Positions 63,996 to 64,000 of a DNA stretch of 64,000 nucleotides are shown piece by piece. The first letter of the stretch is position 1. Every line of letters begins with the position of its first letter. This stretch comes from Flagellimonas abyssi. GTDB taxonomy: Bacteria > Bacteroidota > Bacteroidia > Flavobacteriales > Flavobacteriaceae. The DNA is taken from positions 120,326 to 184,325 of the forward strand of contig NZ_JAHZSV010000012.1 in NCBI RefSeq assembly GCF_019457905.1, in the 5' to 3' direction. The translations under genes were made by a program, and so were the position numbers. A model generated the notes under the pieces. That model searched no databases and had not been told where the DNA came from. It worked only from the letters and a program-made list of their open reading frames with translations.

Positions 63996-64000
63996 GAAGT

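Noticed and set aside
1..64000. CRISPR arrays, rRNA genes or prophage structural genes
   Set aside because: No regularly spaced repeats, rRNA-like sequence or phage structural motifs were seen.

Overview
The window looks like a chromosomal segment of a member of the Flavobacteriaceae (Bacteroidota); the gene complement recalls the Muricauda/Flagellimonas type, but that genus-level guess is inference from memory. Supporting signs are a PASTA-tailed FtsI, the very long FtsZ tail, a short primary sigma factor of the Bacteroidota kind, a PorT-like protein of the type IX secretion system, an AccD without its zinc-ribbon cysteines, and several TAnnTTTG promoter elements.

Region 1 (1-13763, all +) is a compact division and cell-wall (dcw) cluster in the order ftsI-murE-mraY-murD-ftsW-murG-murC-ftsQ-ftsA-ftsZ. 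Genes overlap or lie a few bases apart, and a hairpin terminator follows ftsZ. A YqeY-like gene and tRNA-Arg(UCG) come next.

Region 2 (about 14400-30100) is accessory DNA entering at the 3' end of tRNA-Arg. It starts with a large serine recombinase whose reading frame runs backwards into the tRNA, then two Fic-domain proteins, small ORFs, a relaxase with MobC, a candidate oriT with inverted repeats, and a DUF6922-like/AbiEii-like pair resembling a toxin-antitoxin system. An IS21-family element (istA/istB) with multiple terminal repeats follows. Beyond it lies an AT-rich operon read on the minus strand: a 47-residue Cys-containing peptide with its own terminator, a secreted CarboxypepD_reg-like protein, an isoprenyl-diphosphate-synthase domain fused to a squalene-cyclase-like domain, a PqqD-like domain fused to an M50 membrane metalloprotease, and a second secreted CarboxypepD_reg-like protein. 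I read this as a candidate undescribed ribosomally made peptide (RiPP-like) system, possibly involving prenylation and loosely analogous to Bacillus ComQ-ComX. It is the main find of the window.

Region 3 (30135-43554) is ordinary chromosome: a hybrid sensor kinase, a lipoprotein with a short collagen-like stretch, a YHS protein, a DinB-NRDE-ATP-grasp run, a GPx/DoxX/YpdA/Rpe block on the minus strand, a beta-lactamase-like serine hydrolase, and a sugar-acid operon (IlvD/Edd dehydratase plus GntP permease) behind a perfect 14-bp LacI-type palindrome.

Region 4 (43832-63939) is mostly housekeeping: rpoD, pnp, rpsO, accD, fbaA, an Omp85/TamA-like protein, a SpoU methyltransferase, porT, menG/ubiE, trkA-trkH, an aminotransferase, a fatty-acid desaturase, rsmG, a small ORF with a well-formed Bacteroidota promoter, two GlxA/DJ-1-type proteins and a creatininase-family hydrolase. 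No rRNA genes or CRISPR arrays were seen.
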